DNA of 64,000 nt from Serripes groenlandicus (GCA_031761405.1 JASEVX010000001.1:24743606-24807605); one strand, 5' to 3'. Positions 12,401-20,795 are shown, numbered from the stretch's first letter. The notes: generated by a model from the letters alone, not told the origin. Numbers and translations are program-made.

Positions 12401-15400
12401 AAATATAATTTGGTAGAAATGTTCCTTGGGTGACCCTCTATAAAAATTGTTCAAGCCATACTGATTGGTCGAAAAACATGGCAGTCAGGCGGCATCAGAA
12501 AAGGGGCAAAATGACAAAATGACAAAATTCCATTTTTATGAAAGTGTTTGTCTTATTTTAAGAAAATATAATACGAATCTTACTGTAATGATCCTCTATT
12601 TAATTTGTTTAAGCCGTTTTGATTGGTTACGCAATCATATCAACCAGGTGTCATCACAAAAAGGGTAAATTGAACTTTTAGCTACAAGTGACATCCAACT
12701 CCTACCATTCCAATAGACCAATTTCCACAAAACATCACAAGAATGTTCCTTTGGTGGTCCTCTTTCAAAATTGTTCAAAGATTTAAATTCCATTGAGAAC
12801 TTTGGATGCTGCGGCATCAGAGAGTGAGAAAAAATACCCAAATTTTAAAATCCTTTTCCTCCATAATCTACTTGTGCGATTGCAAGATAATTTGGTAGAA
12901 ATGTTTCTTAAGTGACCCTCTAAATAAACTGTTGAAGCCATATTGATTTGGTTGAAAAACAGCGCAGCAAGGCGGCATCAGGAAAGGTGCAAAATGACAA
13001 AAACTTTATAATTCCATTCTTATTAAAGTTCTTGTTAGATTTCAAGATATAAATGGCCTTTACTGATAAGCTGTTTCTTGAGAAGTGTCCACTCCTTTCA
13101 GTGGAAGACAGTGGTGCAGAGGTAGAGCGTCGGCCTCTCGTATCAAAGGTCCCTGGTTCGAGTCCCGTGATGAGCGTGTCCTGACTTTGGGATTTTTCCA
13201 CACAAACGGCGCGAGTACTGGTGAAGTCTCCAGGAAGCAGACATCGAGCGTGATTAATCTAAGCCCAAGGCTTGTTTCGCAATCGATGTAAAATAAATAA
13301 GTTTAAACTAAACTCCTTTCAGTTTCATTTGCACTCCCTGATAAAATTTTCCAGATATTTGCAGTTAAATATTTGCTACTAATTTACTATCAATTAGGTG
13401 ATCGATTTAGGGCCATCTTGGCCCTCTTGTTTTGAGTACCCACAACATAGGGGATGAGGGTAATATAAGGATTTGGGGATGTGAAATACTCTGCCTATCT
13501 AGAGCTCTGGCTGATTTTAAGCTTGTCTGTTTTTCGAAGAAAAAAATGTCTGGCTATTGTGATACCATTCTGGCGTCGTCTGCAGCATCGTCACAAAACT
13601 TTACCTTACCTCATAACTCCAAAATAGTTACACATATTCAAATGAAACTAAGTACACATGTTCCTAGAAACAATATGCTTGTCTTTACCAAGTCACATAA
13701 CTCTGGCTTCAAAAACTATTTAGTTATCCCCCTTTTTGAAATTAGAAATTCATGAATAAACTCTTGTTATTCTATGAAAGCATTTTCTTGCCATGTCAAC
13801 TTTAACCCTTTACCTCATATAGACACTTTCTGACGCCTCTGCAGCAGACGGCTTTTTGAAAACATAGTGACAAAAGAAGAAATTGCACACAACGTGCAAT
13901 TTCTCCTTTTGCCACAATGTTTTCCACTTTTGTCATAGGTTATCCATTCAATTATAGAGATTTTCTATGTCTTGACAAAATACGTTCAAAGTCGTCTGCT
14001 GCAGAATTGTTGTATGAGGGAAAGGGTTAGTAACAGTTCTAGTTTTAACATGTTATCAGGAGGTTAAGATTGCAACATCGGATGTGATGAGTGCGTCAAT
14101 AGATCTGGAGGAAGGGACCCCTGTTACCACCCCTACCCTGTCAAGTTCACCACCACAGTCTGTAACCTCGACGATGGATAAACAAGCCCACACCCCACCC
14201 AACTCTCCTAATATTGGGGGGACTACAATATTGAGGTAGGATATCTTGTTTCAAAAACTATGCAATAAATATTTTCCTGAAACAGTCTGTATTTAGTGCA
14301 TTTGCAGCGGAAAACTTTTGAAAACATTATTGGGAAAAGGTGAAATTAACTATATTTGTTTCTTCAGGACCTTTATTTTGATTATCAAATACTTACAGCT
14401 TAGCCCCGGTTGCTCAGACATTAGCGACGTTGGCTGTGTGTTCTAACCCTAGCTTGGCCAAAATTCTTTCCAACGTTTCACAAAAAGCAATGAGAAAAGT
14501 GTCAATCCTCTGCCCCAATGGACTAACAGCCTATGTAGAAAAGCAGCCAGTTGCTTGTAAAGACTTGTGCGTAGAACTGTTGTGAGAACGCCAGGATGGG
14601 AAGGTGAATTAGCTGCTGTGATATGACTGAATTTTTTTTGAAAATGGCGTTAAACCCAAATCAATCCATTTACAGTATGTAAAAGAAATATTAAAAACAT
14701 GTATGCAAAATTATGGAAAATATTTTTAGCTCTTTCCCACATACAAGAGACTAAAAAAATCTTGGCAAAAATATGGAAAATCTCTAGAAATGAAAGCATG
14801 ATTATTGAAAAGAGTTGAAAACGTATTGGCAAATGGAGAAATTGCTTTTCAAGAGCAATATCTCCTTTTGCCACAATGTTTTCAATAGTCGTCCCCAACA
14901 GATACCTCAAATGCATCTGTATTAGGGAAATTATCTAAATAAAAGTACAATTTTAGATTAGAGAAGAAAACATTGTTGGAAAAGAAGAATTTGCTCATTA
15001 TGGGCATTTTCTTCTTTTCCAACAATATTAACAGAAGTTCTCTGCTGCAGAGGTGTCAAAATGCTTCTGCATGTGGTAAAAAGGGTAAATAATCAGGTGA
15101 AGAAACTCTTCAATTGCAGCCAGACACCAACCTCCTCCACACCTATGACTATGGGGCCCTACACTCCACGGGAATATGTGGAACTCCAAATAGATTATTG
15201 GATGATCTCCACGAAACCCGAAACCACAGATAAGGGAGACAAATCCAGTAAACGAGATGGGAACAAGTCCTCTCTGAAGTCAGCATTTAAGATGTTGCAG
15301 GTAACCCGACTGCTGTCCAGTTCAATGACGGAGAACCAGTCTGTACCGTTCTCATTAACAGCGGTGACGCGGGAAAAGAAACAGAAAAGTAAGTTTTGGT

Positions 15401-18400
15401 TGGTGAATGTACGCACTGCAAATTAACCCTTTCCCTCATACGACAATTCTGAAGCAGACGACTTTAAATGTATTTTGTCAAAACATAGAAAATCTCCATT
15501 ATTGAATCGATAACCTATGACGAAAAGTGGAAAACATTGTGGCAAAAGGAGAAATTGCACGTTTTGTCACTATGTTTTCAAAAAGCCGTCTGCTGCAGAG
15601 AATTCTTGTACCCAGTGTACTATAGTAAATTACTCCGTCTGGCATGAATCAACATTGGCTACTAGATTGGTCACCTCCCTATATACCTTAACCCTTTCCC
15701 ACATACGACAATTCTGCAGCAGACGACTTTGAACATATTTTGTCAAAAAAGAGACATTTTCTTTAATTGAATGGATAACCTATGACTAAAAGTGGAAAAC
15801 ATTGTGGCAAAAGGAGAAATTGCTCAAAACAAGCAATTTCTTCTTTTGTCACTATGTTTTCAAAAAGCCTTCTGCTGCAGAGGCGTCAGAAAGCATCTAT
15901 ATGAGGGAAAGGGTTAATTGTTTCCCACATATAGACGCTTTCTGATGCCCATGCAGCAGACGATTTTTTGAAAACAGTGTGGCAAAAGAAGAAATTGCTC
16001 AAAACGAGCAATTTCTTCTTTATTGCCAAAATGTTTTCAACTCAATTCAATAATTATATTATCAATTATAGAAATATTCCCTATTTTTGGTGAGATGATT
16101 TCAAAGTAGTCTGCAAATTTGTTGTATGTGGGAAAGGGTTAAATAAGTAAATATACATTTGATGTCTAGACTCTACTGTGGACCATTACAACTTGATGTT
16201 TGGAATCAATACATAGATATTGACTAAACTTCTTTCTGAGCTTGAAAGGTTAACCCTTTCCCACTTATAACAAATCTGCAGCAGACGACTTTGAAAATAT
16301 ACCAGAAAAGTACAATAATTGAAAAGAGTTGAAAATATGGTGACAAAAGGAGAAATTGCTCGTTTTGAGCAATTTCTTCTTTTGTCTCCTTGTTTTCAAA
16401 AAGCTGCAGCAGACGACTTTGAAAATATACCAGAAAAGTACAAAGAAAAGAAAGTACAATAATTGAATAGAGTTGAAAACATGGTGACAGAAGGAGAAAT
16501 TGCTCGTTTTGAGCAATTTTTTCTTTTGTCTACATGTTTTCAAAAAGCTGTCTGCTGCAGAGGCGTCAGAAAGCAAGTATATGAGGGAAAGAGTTAATCT
16601 TGTTGGTCCACAAAAAGGTTGTCTCTTTTGCCTTTTGATTGTAACACTTTTATTCAAAGGGCGCTGCCATTACTGGTGTATGCCTGACCCTATAATGAAA
16701 TGGTAGTGGCAGATTTCTTCAGAGTACATTAGTGTAGATACGTCAATAAGATATGTCAAAATGTGCCTACATGTAGGAACTGGTTAATACCATTTGGGAA
16801 AAGGAGAAATTGTTCATTACCAACAACGGCCAAGTGTCCATCAATAATAGGAAGATTCGCCCCCTTACACATGGTATATCCGTAGGATGGCAGGGCGGGT
16901 CATGGTGATCAAACCACTCTCCATTCTACGCTGGCTCTCAAGTTTGGTCTTTACCTCATAGACAGAGCCAACTGGATGATCTTTCTCCAGCGTTGCATGT
17001 TTCCTGTTTTTTCCCTTTACTCCTATTTAATTTTGTATCAGCATTATACTTACAAGTTTTAAGATGTAATGGTTTTTATCTTCATATGTTTTCAAAACAG
17101 ACAATTCTAAATGATTAACAACTTGTAATTATTTAAAACGATTCATCTTAACCCTTTCCCTCATACAACAATTCTGCAGCATACGACTTTCAGCACATTT
17201 TGTCAAAAAATAGAAAATCTCTATGATTGAATGAATAACATATCACTAAAAGTGGAAAACATTGTGGCAAAAGGAGAAATTGCTTGTTTTGAGCAATTTC
17301 TTCTTTTGTCAGTATCTTTCCAAAAAGCTGTCTGCTGCAGAGGCTTCAGAAAGCGTCTATATGTGGGAAAGGCTTAAAGTGATAGTTTTAGGGTAGGTTA
17401 ACCCTTTTTCTCATTGTGTTGCATTCCAGTTCGAATAGGGAAGAAATCCAAAGAGATGGAATCCAGAAGTCAAATGATAGAAGGGATCAGCAGACTAATT
17501 TGTACCTCAAAGAGTCAGAACCACTCGCTTAAAGGTAATACAGGCTTTTGGTTCCTAGCTTTGGCTCCTAGCTTGCCAGAACTGGGCGAACTATTTTCCA
17601 CATACAGATACTTTCTGATGTCTCTGCAGCAGACGACTATTAAAAAAAGTCGTCTGCTGCAGATTTGTTGTATGTGGAAAATGGTTAAACGCAGAGCTTG
17701 TGTTGTCACCCAGGTGTTGTTTGCAAAAGATTTTTAAGTTTTGTGTTTTAGATTTACAATCAAGCCCCAATCTCACTAGCAATGCTCTCCTGCAACAACT
17801 CTTTTTGTTCATAAAGTCCAGTCCAAAGTCACCTTTAATAGGCAGCGAGTTCTACATTCTTAGATGGACATTTCATTATACATGTAGCCGAGCCCCGGTA
17901 GCTCAGTCGGTAGCGACGCGGGCTGTCAATCCAGGGGTTGTGAGTTTGAATCCCGGCTCGGACAACTTTCTTTCCGACGATTGATAAAAGTCAATGTGAC
18001 ATGCGTCATTCGTCTTCCACCAATGGGCTAAGTCTATGTGGAAAAGCAGCCAGTTGCTTGGGAAGATTGTTGTGTGGAGTACTGGTGTGAGAAAACCAGG
18101 AAATGCATGAGTTGGTGAACTGGCCGCCGTGATATAACTGAGAAATTGTTGAAAACGGCGTTAAACCCCAATCAATCAATCAATCAATCAATCATTATAC
18201 ATGTACGTTTTACTTCTACTTAGCAGCCTGGCGCTCAGGGTTGCTGGGTTAGCATTACCACCGACTTACAGATGTCAAGATTAATGGATCATTAGTACTG
18301 GTATCTTAACCAGGAAACTCCCTGATATAACTCAATGCCAAGCAATCAATCAATCAAACTACTTAGCAGCCACATTTTTTAGGTGTCAGTACTGACTACT

Positions 18401-19326
18401 TAAACAGGTTTGGCTGTAGAAAGTCCTCTGCTGCAGAGGTGTCTGAAAGCGACTTTATATGGGAAAGGGTGAAGCACATACAATTCACCATTTATCTTGA
18501 TTGTTATACATAAATTCTATTAAGATACCAGCACTGTTATGGGAGATAATTTATTTAAGTAATAGATGTCCACCACCATTACGACAGGAAAGATATGTTA
18601 ATTTCAATTTCTTTAAATTTTCACAGTTCCTGACATGCAGTGGAATATTATTCCATATTTTTGGTCCTGAGTAGGTCAAAGATTTTTCATAAAATCCTAT
18701 TCTTGGTTTAACCCTTTCTCTCATACGACAATTCTGCAGCAGACGACTTTGAACATATTTTGTCAAAAAATAGAAAATCTCTATAATTATATGGATAACC
18801 TATAAAAGTGAAAAAAATTGTGGCAAAAGGAGAAATTGCTCGTTTTGAGCAATTTCTTCTTTTGTCACTATGTTTTCAAAAAGCCGTCTGCTGCAGAGAC
18901 GTCAGAAAGCGTCTATAAGAGGGAAAGGGTTTCGGAATGCTAAGTGTTTGCTGGATGCCGGGTCTTAAATTTTTATTGTTTGATTTTGTGAACAGATTAG
19001 TCAAATATTCTGCGAATTCATTTTTAAGGGATTTGTAAACAAGTATAGCCTTTTTGTTTGTAATTCAATATTGAAATTCCATCCATTTAAGTTCCTGAAA
19101 GAGGTCCTCACTGGTGTCTGATAGGTTTTGTCCAAGATAATTCTTGCATTTATGTATTTCAAACCAATGTTTCTAATATTTCCTCATTGTGTTTTTGTTT
19201 TCAGTGGGAGTTGACTGTGTAGACTGGTTAGGAGTGAAGTTTTTTCAATTGTCCTCCCAGTGGCAGACACATATCAAACAGTTCCCTGTGTGCGTGTTCA
19301 GTACGGAGCAGGGACATAACACCTGA
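3366..19326 (+). CDS. PACS: PACS family sorting protein, C-terminal 432 residues (10 exons)
   Basis: PACS proteins (PACS-1/PACS-2 in vertebrates) are cytosolic adaptors that bind acidic-cluster motifs in membrane cargo and control trafficking between the trans-Golgi network, endosomes, ER and mitochondria. Exons: 3366-3470, 5108-5214, 6076-6230, 7145-7258, 8131-8233, 10184-10226, 14060-14235, 15120-15388, 17430-17534, 19205-19326. All junctions are GT-AG and in phase; the total is 1299 nt including TGA. The translation follows the PACS C-terminal domain in order: [63 protein letters not shown]. The furin-binding region and earlier exons are outside the window, so the gene is 5'-partial. A Ser/Pro/Thr-rich linker lies in exon 14060-14235. 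The sequence does not decide between PACS1-like and PACS2-like; a single ancestral invertebrate gene is likely. Confidence 0.95.
3485..3910 (-). mobile_element. Helentron-like repeat element
   Basis: Begins TTATGCCCCCCC with a GGGG-rich counterpart ~25 nt on, contains two ~145-bp modules (3550-3715 and 3716-3855) each with GGTTGGGCATGACCAGTAGA, and ends CTCTTGTT, the same terminus as the larger elements at 11154 and 21496. Confidence 0.55.
4410..4642. mobile_element. M1 MITE, B end left
   Basis: 233 bp with TTAA at 4406-4409 and 4643-4646; long AT-rich spacer. Confidence 0.85.
4694..4849. mobile_element. M1 MITE, short A-left copy
   Basis: B spacer deleted. Shares TTAA 4850-4853 with the next copy. 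Confidence 0.85.
4854..5075. mobile_element. M1 MITE, full length, B end left
   Basis: Ends 32 nt before the PACS acceptor at 5108, so the branch point and pyrimidine tract of this intron are squeezed between the MITE and the exon. Confidence 0.92.
5108..5214 (+). CDS. PACS: PACS exon
   Basis: Encodes [20 protein letters not shown] and onward to SKIQK; ends two bases into the next codon (F completed by the next exon). Donor gtaagt. M1 elements end 32 nt upstream and start 28 nt downstream. Confidence 0.95.
5243..5447. mobile_element. M1 MITE, A end left
   Basis: Starts 28 nt after the donor of PACS exon 5108-5214. One strand of the hairpin is shortened. Confidence 0.9.
5590..5748. mobile_element. 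M1 MITE, internal deletion
   Basis: B arm and spacer kept; the right half of the hairpin and the A-arm GCAG segment are lost. Followed by TTAA 5749-5752, shared with the next copy. Confidence 0.8.
5753..5970. mobile_element. M1 MITE, A end left
   Basis: 218 bp, TTAA on both sides; clear central hairpin. Confidence 0.88.
6076..6230 (+). CDS. PACS: PACS exon
   Basis: Carries the CNCNSRNP motif and [13 protein letters not shown], typical of the PACS C-terminal domain. Acceptor tttttcag, donor gtgagt; one base of a Gly codon is left for the next exon. Confidence 0.95.
6241..6599. other. Intronic stretch, nothing recognised
   Basis: AT-rich unique-looking intron after PACS exon 6076-6230. Confidence 0.4.
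6600..7015. mobile_element. Hairpin element with CRE-like motif (H1 family)
   Basis: Shared with 26440-27145 and partly 49850-50395: ATATCATATGAC, paired GTTTGGTTTCCAG and GAAACCAAACTATG arms, then a long hairpin with arms near AATATCTCATTTGTG and CACTCATGAAATAT. Contains ATGATGTCAC, a decayed TGACGTCA. Confidence 0.6.
7145..7258 (+). CDS. PACS: PACS exon
   Basis: Encodes [19 protein letters not shown] then [11 protein letters not shown], aligning with the family LGSxxxAKYLGxxDSxYxSxFLDSxWRDLF segment. Donor gtaaca, one base carried over. Confidence 0.94.
7339..7475. mobile_element. M1 MITE, core deleted
   Basis: Termini and both CTGCAG arms recognisable; hairpin missing. Confidence 0.65.
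7615..8103 (+). mobile_element. SINE-1, two heads in tandem
   Basis: tRNA-like heads at ~7619 and ~7819 (A-box-like ...GGCGGCAATGCGGGC, B-box-like GTTTGAACCCTA), the shared body (GTGGAAAAG.AGCC...GTTGTGT) and tail GTTAAACCCCAAATCAATCA. Confidence 0.75.
8131..8233 (+). CDS. PACS: PACS exon
   Basis: Encodes [18 protein letters not shown] and [12 protein letters not shown], matching the family QLPVAEAML segment. Acceptor ttttgcag, donor gtatgt. An 89-bp tandem array starts about 180 nt downstream. Confidence 0.94.
8415..9125. repeat. 89-bp minisatellite, ~8 copies
   Basis: Unit starts GTTTCATAAGATGTGGTTAA and contains CTCTATAGTATGGTGTTACC. Unit starts near 8413, 8502, 8591, 8681, 8770, 8860, 8949, 9039; the last unit carries a small deletion. 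Lies in the PACS intron after exon 8131-8233. Confidence 0.92.
9165..9320. mobile_element. M1 MITE, degenerate
   Basis: Left arm, GCAGCAGACGAC and spacer present; the right side is cut short near GTGGGAAAGAATG. Confidence 0.55.
9439..10150. mobile_element. M1 MITE split by a Helentron-like insertion
   Basis: Left half 9439-9526, right half 10079-10150 (AACTCTATTTAATAATT and onward), with the element 9527-10078 between them; right terminus lost. Confidence 0.75.
9527..10078 (+). mobile_element. Helentron-like element ending in hairpin + CTAG
   Basis: 5' side has ACCCCCCGGC/GGGGGGGT pairing, then a GTCCGTCTGTCC microsatellite (9572-9620) and a ~165-bp module repeated (9621-9785, 9800-9960, then partial). 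3' end: GTGAGCTTTGCTCAC hairpin, 7 nt, CTAG, as in Helitron-type ends. Confidence 0.75.
10184..10226 (+). CDS. PACS: PACS micro-exon (43 nt)
   Basis: Encodes [14 protein letters not shown], matching family (P)DEDSxQKFIPFIG. Acceptor catttcag, donor gtaaga. Frame is exact on both sides. Confidence 0.92.
10338..10537. mobile_element. M1 MITE, old, full length
   Basis: TTAA at 10334-10337 and 10538-10541; hairpin diverged. Confidence 0.8.
10770..10866. mobile_element. M1 MITE, left half
   Basis: Terminus CTCTTTCCCACATACA, A arm, and first strand of the hairpin; then truncated. Confidence 0.65.
11154..13431 (-). mobile_element. 2.3-kb composite Helentron-like element, copy 1
   Basis: Reading on the - strand it starts AACAAGAGGGCCAAGATGG, carries a SINE-2 (13100-13305), then ~480-bp repeats (about 11755-12235, 12236-12715 and flanking partial copies). 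Each repeat is made of three ~160-bp modules recognisable by GGTTGCTGCGGCATCA, GGCAGTCAGGCGGCATCA and CAACCAGGCGTCATCA. Then come a GTCC microsatellite and a terminal GAGCCTTCGGCTC hairpin followed by CTAA. Structure resembles bivalve 'pearl'/Helentron-derived elements with ~160-bp tandem repeats. Almost identical to 50555-52859. Confidence 0.85.
13100..13305 (+). mobile_element. SINE-2 inside the composite element
   Basis: tRNA-like head TGGTGCAGAGGTAGAGCG (A box) and GGTTCGAGTCCCG (B box), body with GTCTCCAGGAAGCAGAC, end AATCGATGTAAAATAAATAA. Confidence 0.8.
13434..13760 (-). mobile_element. Dispersed repeat plus Helentron-like fragment
   Basis: 13434-13510 is the TTTTGAGTACCCACAACATA repeat. 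13515-13760 is, on the - strand, the same family as 36541-36798 (CCAGAGTTATG.GACTTGG, GGAACATGTGTAC, a GACGACG run, TATCACAATAGC, AAAAACAGAC). Confidence 0.65.
13806..14026. mobile_element. M1 MITE, full length, A end left
   Basis: Ends 33 nt before the acceptor of PACS exon 14060-14235. Confidence 0.92.
14060..14235 (+). CDS. PACS: PACS exon, Ser/Pro/Thr-rich linker
   Basis: Starts [10 protein letters not shown] (family VVKVGLVED) and runs into a low-complexity T/S/P segment with TPPNSPN, resembling ATPPSSPS in vertebrate PACS. Acceptor tgttatcag, donor gtagga. An M1 copy ends 33 nt upstream. Confidence 0.93.
14400..14672 (+). mobile_element. SINE-1
   Basis: Head CCCCGGTTGCTCAG...GTTCTAACCC, body, tail GGCGTTAAACCCAAATCAAT. 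Confidence 0.75.
14731..14931. mobile_element. M1 MITE, B end left
   Basis: CTGCAG of the B arm deleted; hairpin intact; right end decayed. Confidence 0.7.
14940..15089. mobile_element. M1 MITE, left arm lost
   Basis: Hairpin with a changed stem (TTGTTGGAAAAGAAGAA / TTCTTCTTTTCCAACAA), compensated on both strands. Ends 30 nt before PACS exon 15120. Confidence 0.65.
15120..15388 (+). CDS. PACS: PACS exon
   Basis: Largest PACS exon here. Encodes [13 protein letters not shown], then a basic stretch, [14 protein letters not shown], and [11 protein letters not shown], matching family VxLQVDYW, TLKxxFRxxQVSRLP and MTVVTKEKNKK. Acceptor aattgcag, donor gtaagt. Confidence 0.95.
15427..15600. mobile_element. 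M1 MITE, right end lost, B end left
   Basis: Starts 38 nt after PACS exon 15120-15388; truncated just after CTGCTGCAGAG. Confidence 0.85.
15692..15913. mobile_element. M1 MITE, full length, B end left
   Basis: Right TTAA 15914-15917 is shared with the next copy. Confidence 0.92.
15918..16138. mobile_element. M1 MITE, A end left
   Basis: Left terminus reduced to TTGTTTCCC; right terminus intact with TTAA. Confidence 0.85.
16254..16593. mobile_element. M1 MITE with internal duplication (340 bp)
   Basis: A ~140-bp block running from GCTGCAGCAGACGACTTTG through the hairpin is present twice in tandem (about 16275-16405 and 16403-16545). Confidence 0.88.
16607..17147. other. Intronic stretch, no gene
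   Basis: 16800-16815 has an M1-core scrap; 16853-16990 is GC-richer and may be a decayed repeat. No coding evidence. Confidence 0.4.
17152..17373. mobile_element. M1 MITE, full length, B end left
   Basis: Right terminus reads GGGAAAGGC; TTAA on both sides. Confidence 0.9.
17403..17415. mobile_element. Solo M1 terminus at a splice acceptor
   Basis: TTAACCCTTTTTCTCAT directly upstream of gttgcattccag of PACS exon 17430; supplies most of the pyrimidine tract. Confidence 0.55.
17430..17534 (+). CDS. PACS: PACS exon
   Basis: Encodes [20 protein letters not shown] and ICTSKSQ, the conserved KSQxIEGISRLxC segment. Acceptor gcattccag is preceded by a remnant M1 terminus (17403-17415). Donor gtaata. 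Confidence 0.95.
17591..17684. mobile_element. M1 mini-derivative (94 bp palindrome)
   Basis: Two M1 arms almost back to back (CAGCAGACGAC...GTCGTCTGCTG) with no central hairpin. Confidence 0.75.
17888..18196 (+). mobile_element. SINE-1, well-preserved copy
   Basis: Head GAGCCCCGGTAGCTCAGTCG with B box GAGTTTGAATCCC, body ending in GGCGTTAAACCCC, and tail (AATC)n. Best reference copy in the window. 18197-18415 holds a second short run of ATCAATCAA and no gene. Confidence 0.88.
18418..18471. mobile_element. M1 MITE, right end only
   Basis: CTGCTGCAGAGGTGTC...GGGAAAGGG. Confidence 0.7.
18712..18929. mobile_element. M1 MITE, full length, B end left
   Basis: Left TTAA 18708-18711; right site is TTTC. 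Confidence 0.9.
19205..19326 (+). CDS. PACS: PACS terminal exon with stop codon
   Basis: Encodes [20 protein letters not shown], then [11 protein letters not shown] and the final residues STEQGHNT followed by TGA at 19324-19326. Matches the family C-terminus (VKFFQLAAQWPTHVKHFPV). The last ~66 bp are repeated in tandem just after the stop. Confidence 0.95.
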
Positions 19327-19339
19327 CTATAAGAACTTT

Positions 19340-19405
19340 TCAAACAGTTTCACTGTGTGTGTATTCAGTACGGAGCAGGGGCACAACTCCTGAATATAGG
19401 AACAG
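19340..19405 (+). repeat. Tandem duplicate of the PACS C-terminal coding end
   Basis: The 66 bp ending the PACS CDS (19274-19339) are repeated immediately downstream with ~10 differences, including a 1-bp insertion and a second in-line TGA. The copy lies in the 3' UTR. Confidence 0.85.
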
Positions 19406-19495
19406 CCGGTTTTAGACCCTGCCAACCCATCCATATCCACCAATCATTTTGTCTGATTTTGAATTTCATAATTTGTTGTGATTTAGAATCTTTAA

Positions 19496-19717
19496 CCCTT
19501 TCCCTCATACGACAATTCTGCAGCAGACGACTTTGAACGTATTTTGTCAAATAATGGAAAATCTCCATAATTGAATGGATAACCTATGACGAAAAGTGGA
19601 AAACATTGTGGCAAAAGGAGAAATTGCACGTTTTGTGTAATTTCTTCTTTTGTTACTATGTTTTCAAAAAGCTGTCTGCTGCAGAGGCGTCTAAAAGTGT
19701 CTATATGAGGGAAAGGG
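19496..19717. mobile_element. M1 MITE, full length, B end left
   Basis: Lies in the PACS 3' region, 170 nt after the stop; would be in the 3' UTR if the distal poly(A) signal is used. Confidence 0.92.
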
Positions 19718-19819
19718 TTAACAAGAATAACGGTCAGGTGATTAGGGCCCAATTTGGGATTGTAACACTGAATCATGACTAGTAAAGTTTGTGTTGCCTG
19801 TCGATATCTATAGGTCTAT

Positions 19820-20044
19820 AAGGTCTATATGTATGTCTGTCAGTGAGGTCTATACGTATGTCTGTCAGTGAGGTCTATACGTATGTCTGTCAGTGAGGTC
19901 TATACGTATGTCCGTCAGTGAGGTCTATACCTATGTCTGTCAGTGAGGTCTATACGTATGTCTGTCAGTGAGGTCTATACATATGTCTGTCATTGAGGTC
20001 TATACGTATGTCTGTCAGTAAGGTCTATACGTATGTCTGTCTGT
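19820..20044. repeat. 25-bp minisatellite, 9 copies
   Basis: Unit GAGGTCTATACGTATGTCTG + TCAGT, exact 25-bp register across 225 bp. Confidence 0.95.
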
Positions 20045-20114
20045 GAGGTTTTCACTTACTGATGTATTGGCAGGCGATACATGTGATCCATTGAACAATC
20101 TTGTTACTCTCCTG

Positions 20115-20120
20115 AATAAA
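20115..20120 (+). promoter_or_regulatory. Candidate poly(A) signal of PACS
   Basis: AATAAA on the + strand, ~790 nt after the PACS stop and just beyond the 25-bp minisatellite. Another AATAAA occurs near 20469. Neither is proven. Confidence 0.25.
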
Positions 20121-20199
20121 CAAACATCTTTAGAATTGATTAGAAAATCTTAAGGAGTGAGTGGTGCTCCAGGATAACCAAGCTTAGTGTAATTCTTAA

Positions 20200-20305
20200 C
20201 CCTTTCCCTCATACGACAATTCTGCAGCAGATGGCTTTGAACAGATTTTGTCAGAAAAATAGCAAATCTCTATAATTGAACGGATAACCTATATGTAGGA
20301 AAGGG
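20200..20305. mobile_element. M1 MITE, B arm only
   Basis: B arm and spacer run straight into a GGAAAGGG terminus; hairpin and A arm deleted. Confidence 0.8.
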
Positions 20306-20579
20306 TCTATAGCTAAACTTATACCTTAATGCATACCATGTCCTTTAACAAGTTGATCTTGTGGATAAATTATGTAAAGAAACATCAGATCTGCTTCAAT
20401 TAAATACAAAGATTTGTCATGAGAAGGCAATGTGGACATTTTCAGAAGAAATATCTGGGAAATCTTAATAAAAAGTCTGATATGTCACAAGTCATGGTTG
20501 TATGTAAGAACTGTTGTTTTGTCTTACTTGCAAAGCCAATTTGTCAAAAACTGAAATTAAGCAGGCTTGGCTATTAACC

Positions 20580-20614
20580 ATTTCCCTTGTGTAACAAATC
20601 TGCAGCAGACGACT
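20580..20614. mobile_element. M1 left-end scrap
   Basis: CCATTTCCCTTGTGTAACAA then CTGCAGCAGACGAC. Confidence 0.6.
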
Positions 20615-20795
20615 GTTTGTGAGTAGATGTAAAAGTAATCTGAAGCAGGTATGCAGATTGTCTGGATCTACACTATTTGCAAATGCCCTTTGGTTGGTTT
20701 TCATAGAGCATTGCCCATATTTGTTTGATAACTATATTTACTGCTGAAGCCATTTTTTCAAATAAATAGTTTGCATTTATGATTTATGAAGTATT

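Noticed and set aside
11255..12841. Repeated 60-100-codon frames ([32 protein letters not shown]) in both composite elements
   Set aside because: They are translations of the 160-bp modules; frames differ from module to module and stop at module edges.
13100..13175. Functional tRNA gene (TGGTGCAGAGGTAGAGCG)
   Set aside because: Part of SINE-2, repeated at 50885, 55030 and 36300 with the same body.
17888..17960. Functional tRNA gene
   Set aside because: A and B boxes are present but no complete cloverleaf; the sequence continues into a SINE body with an AATC tail.
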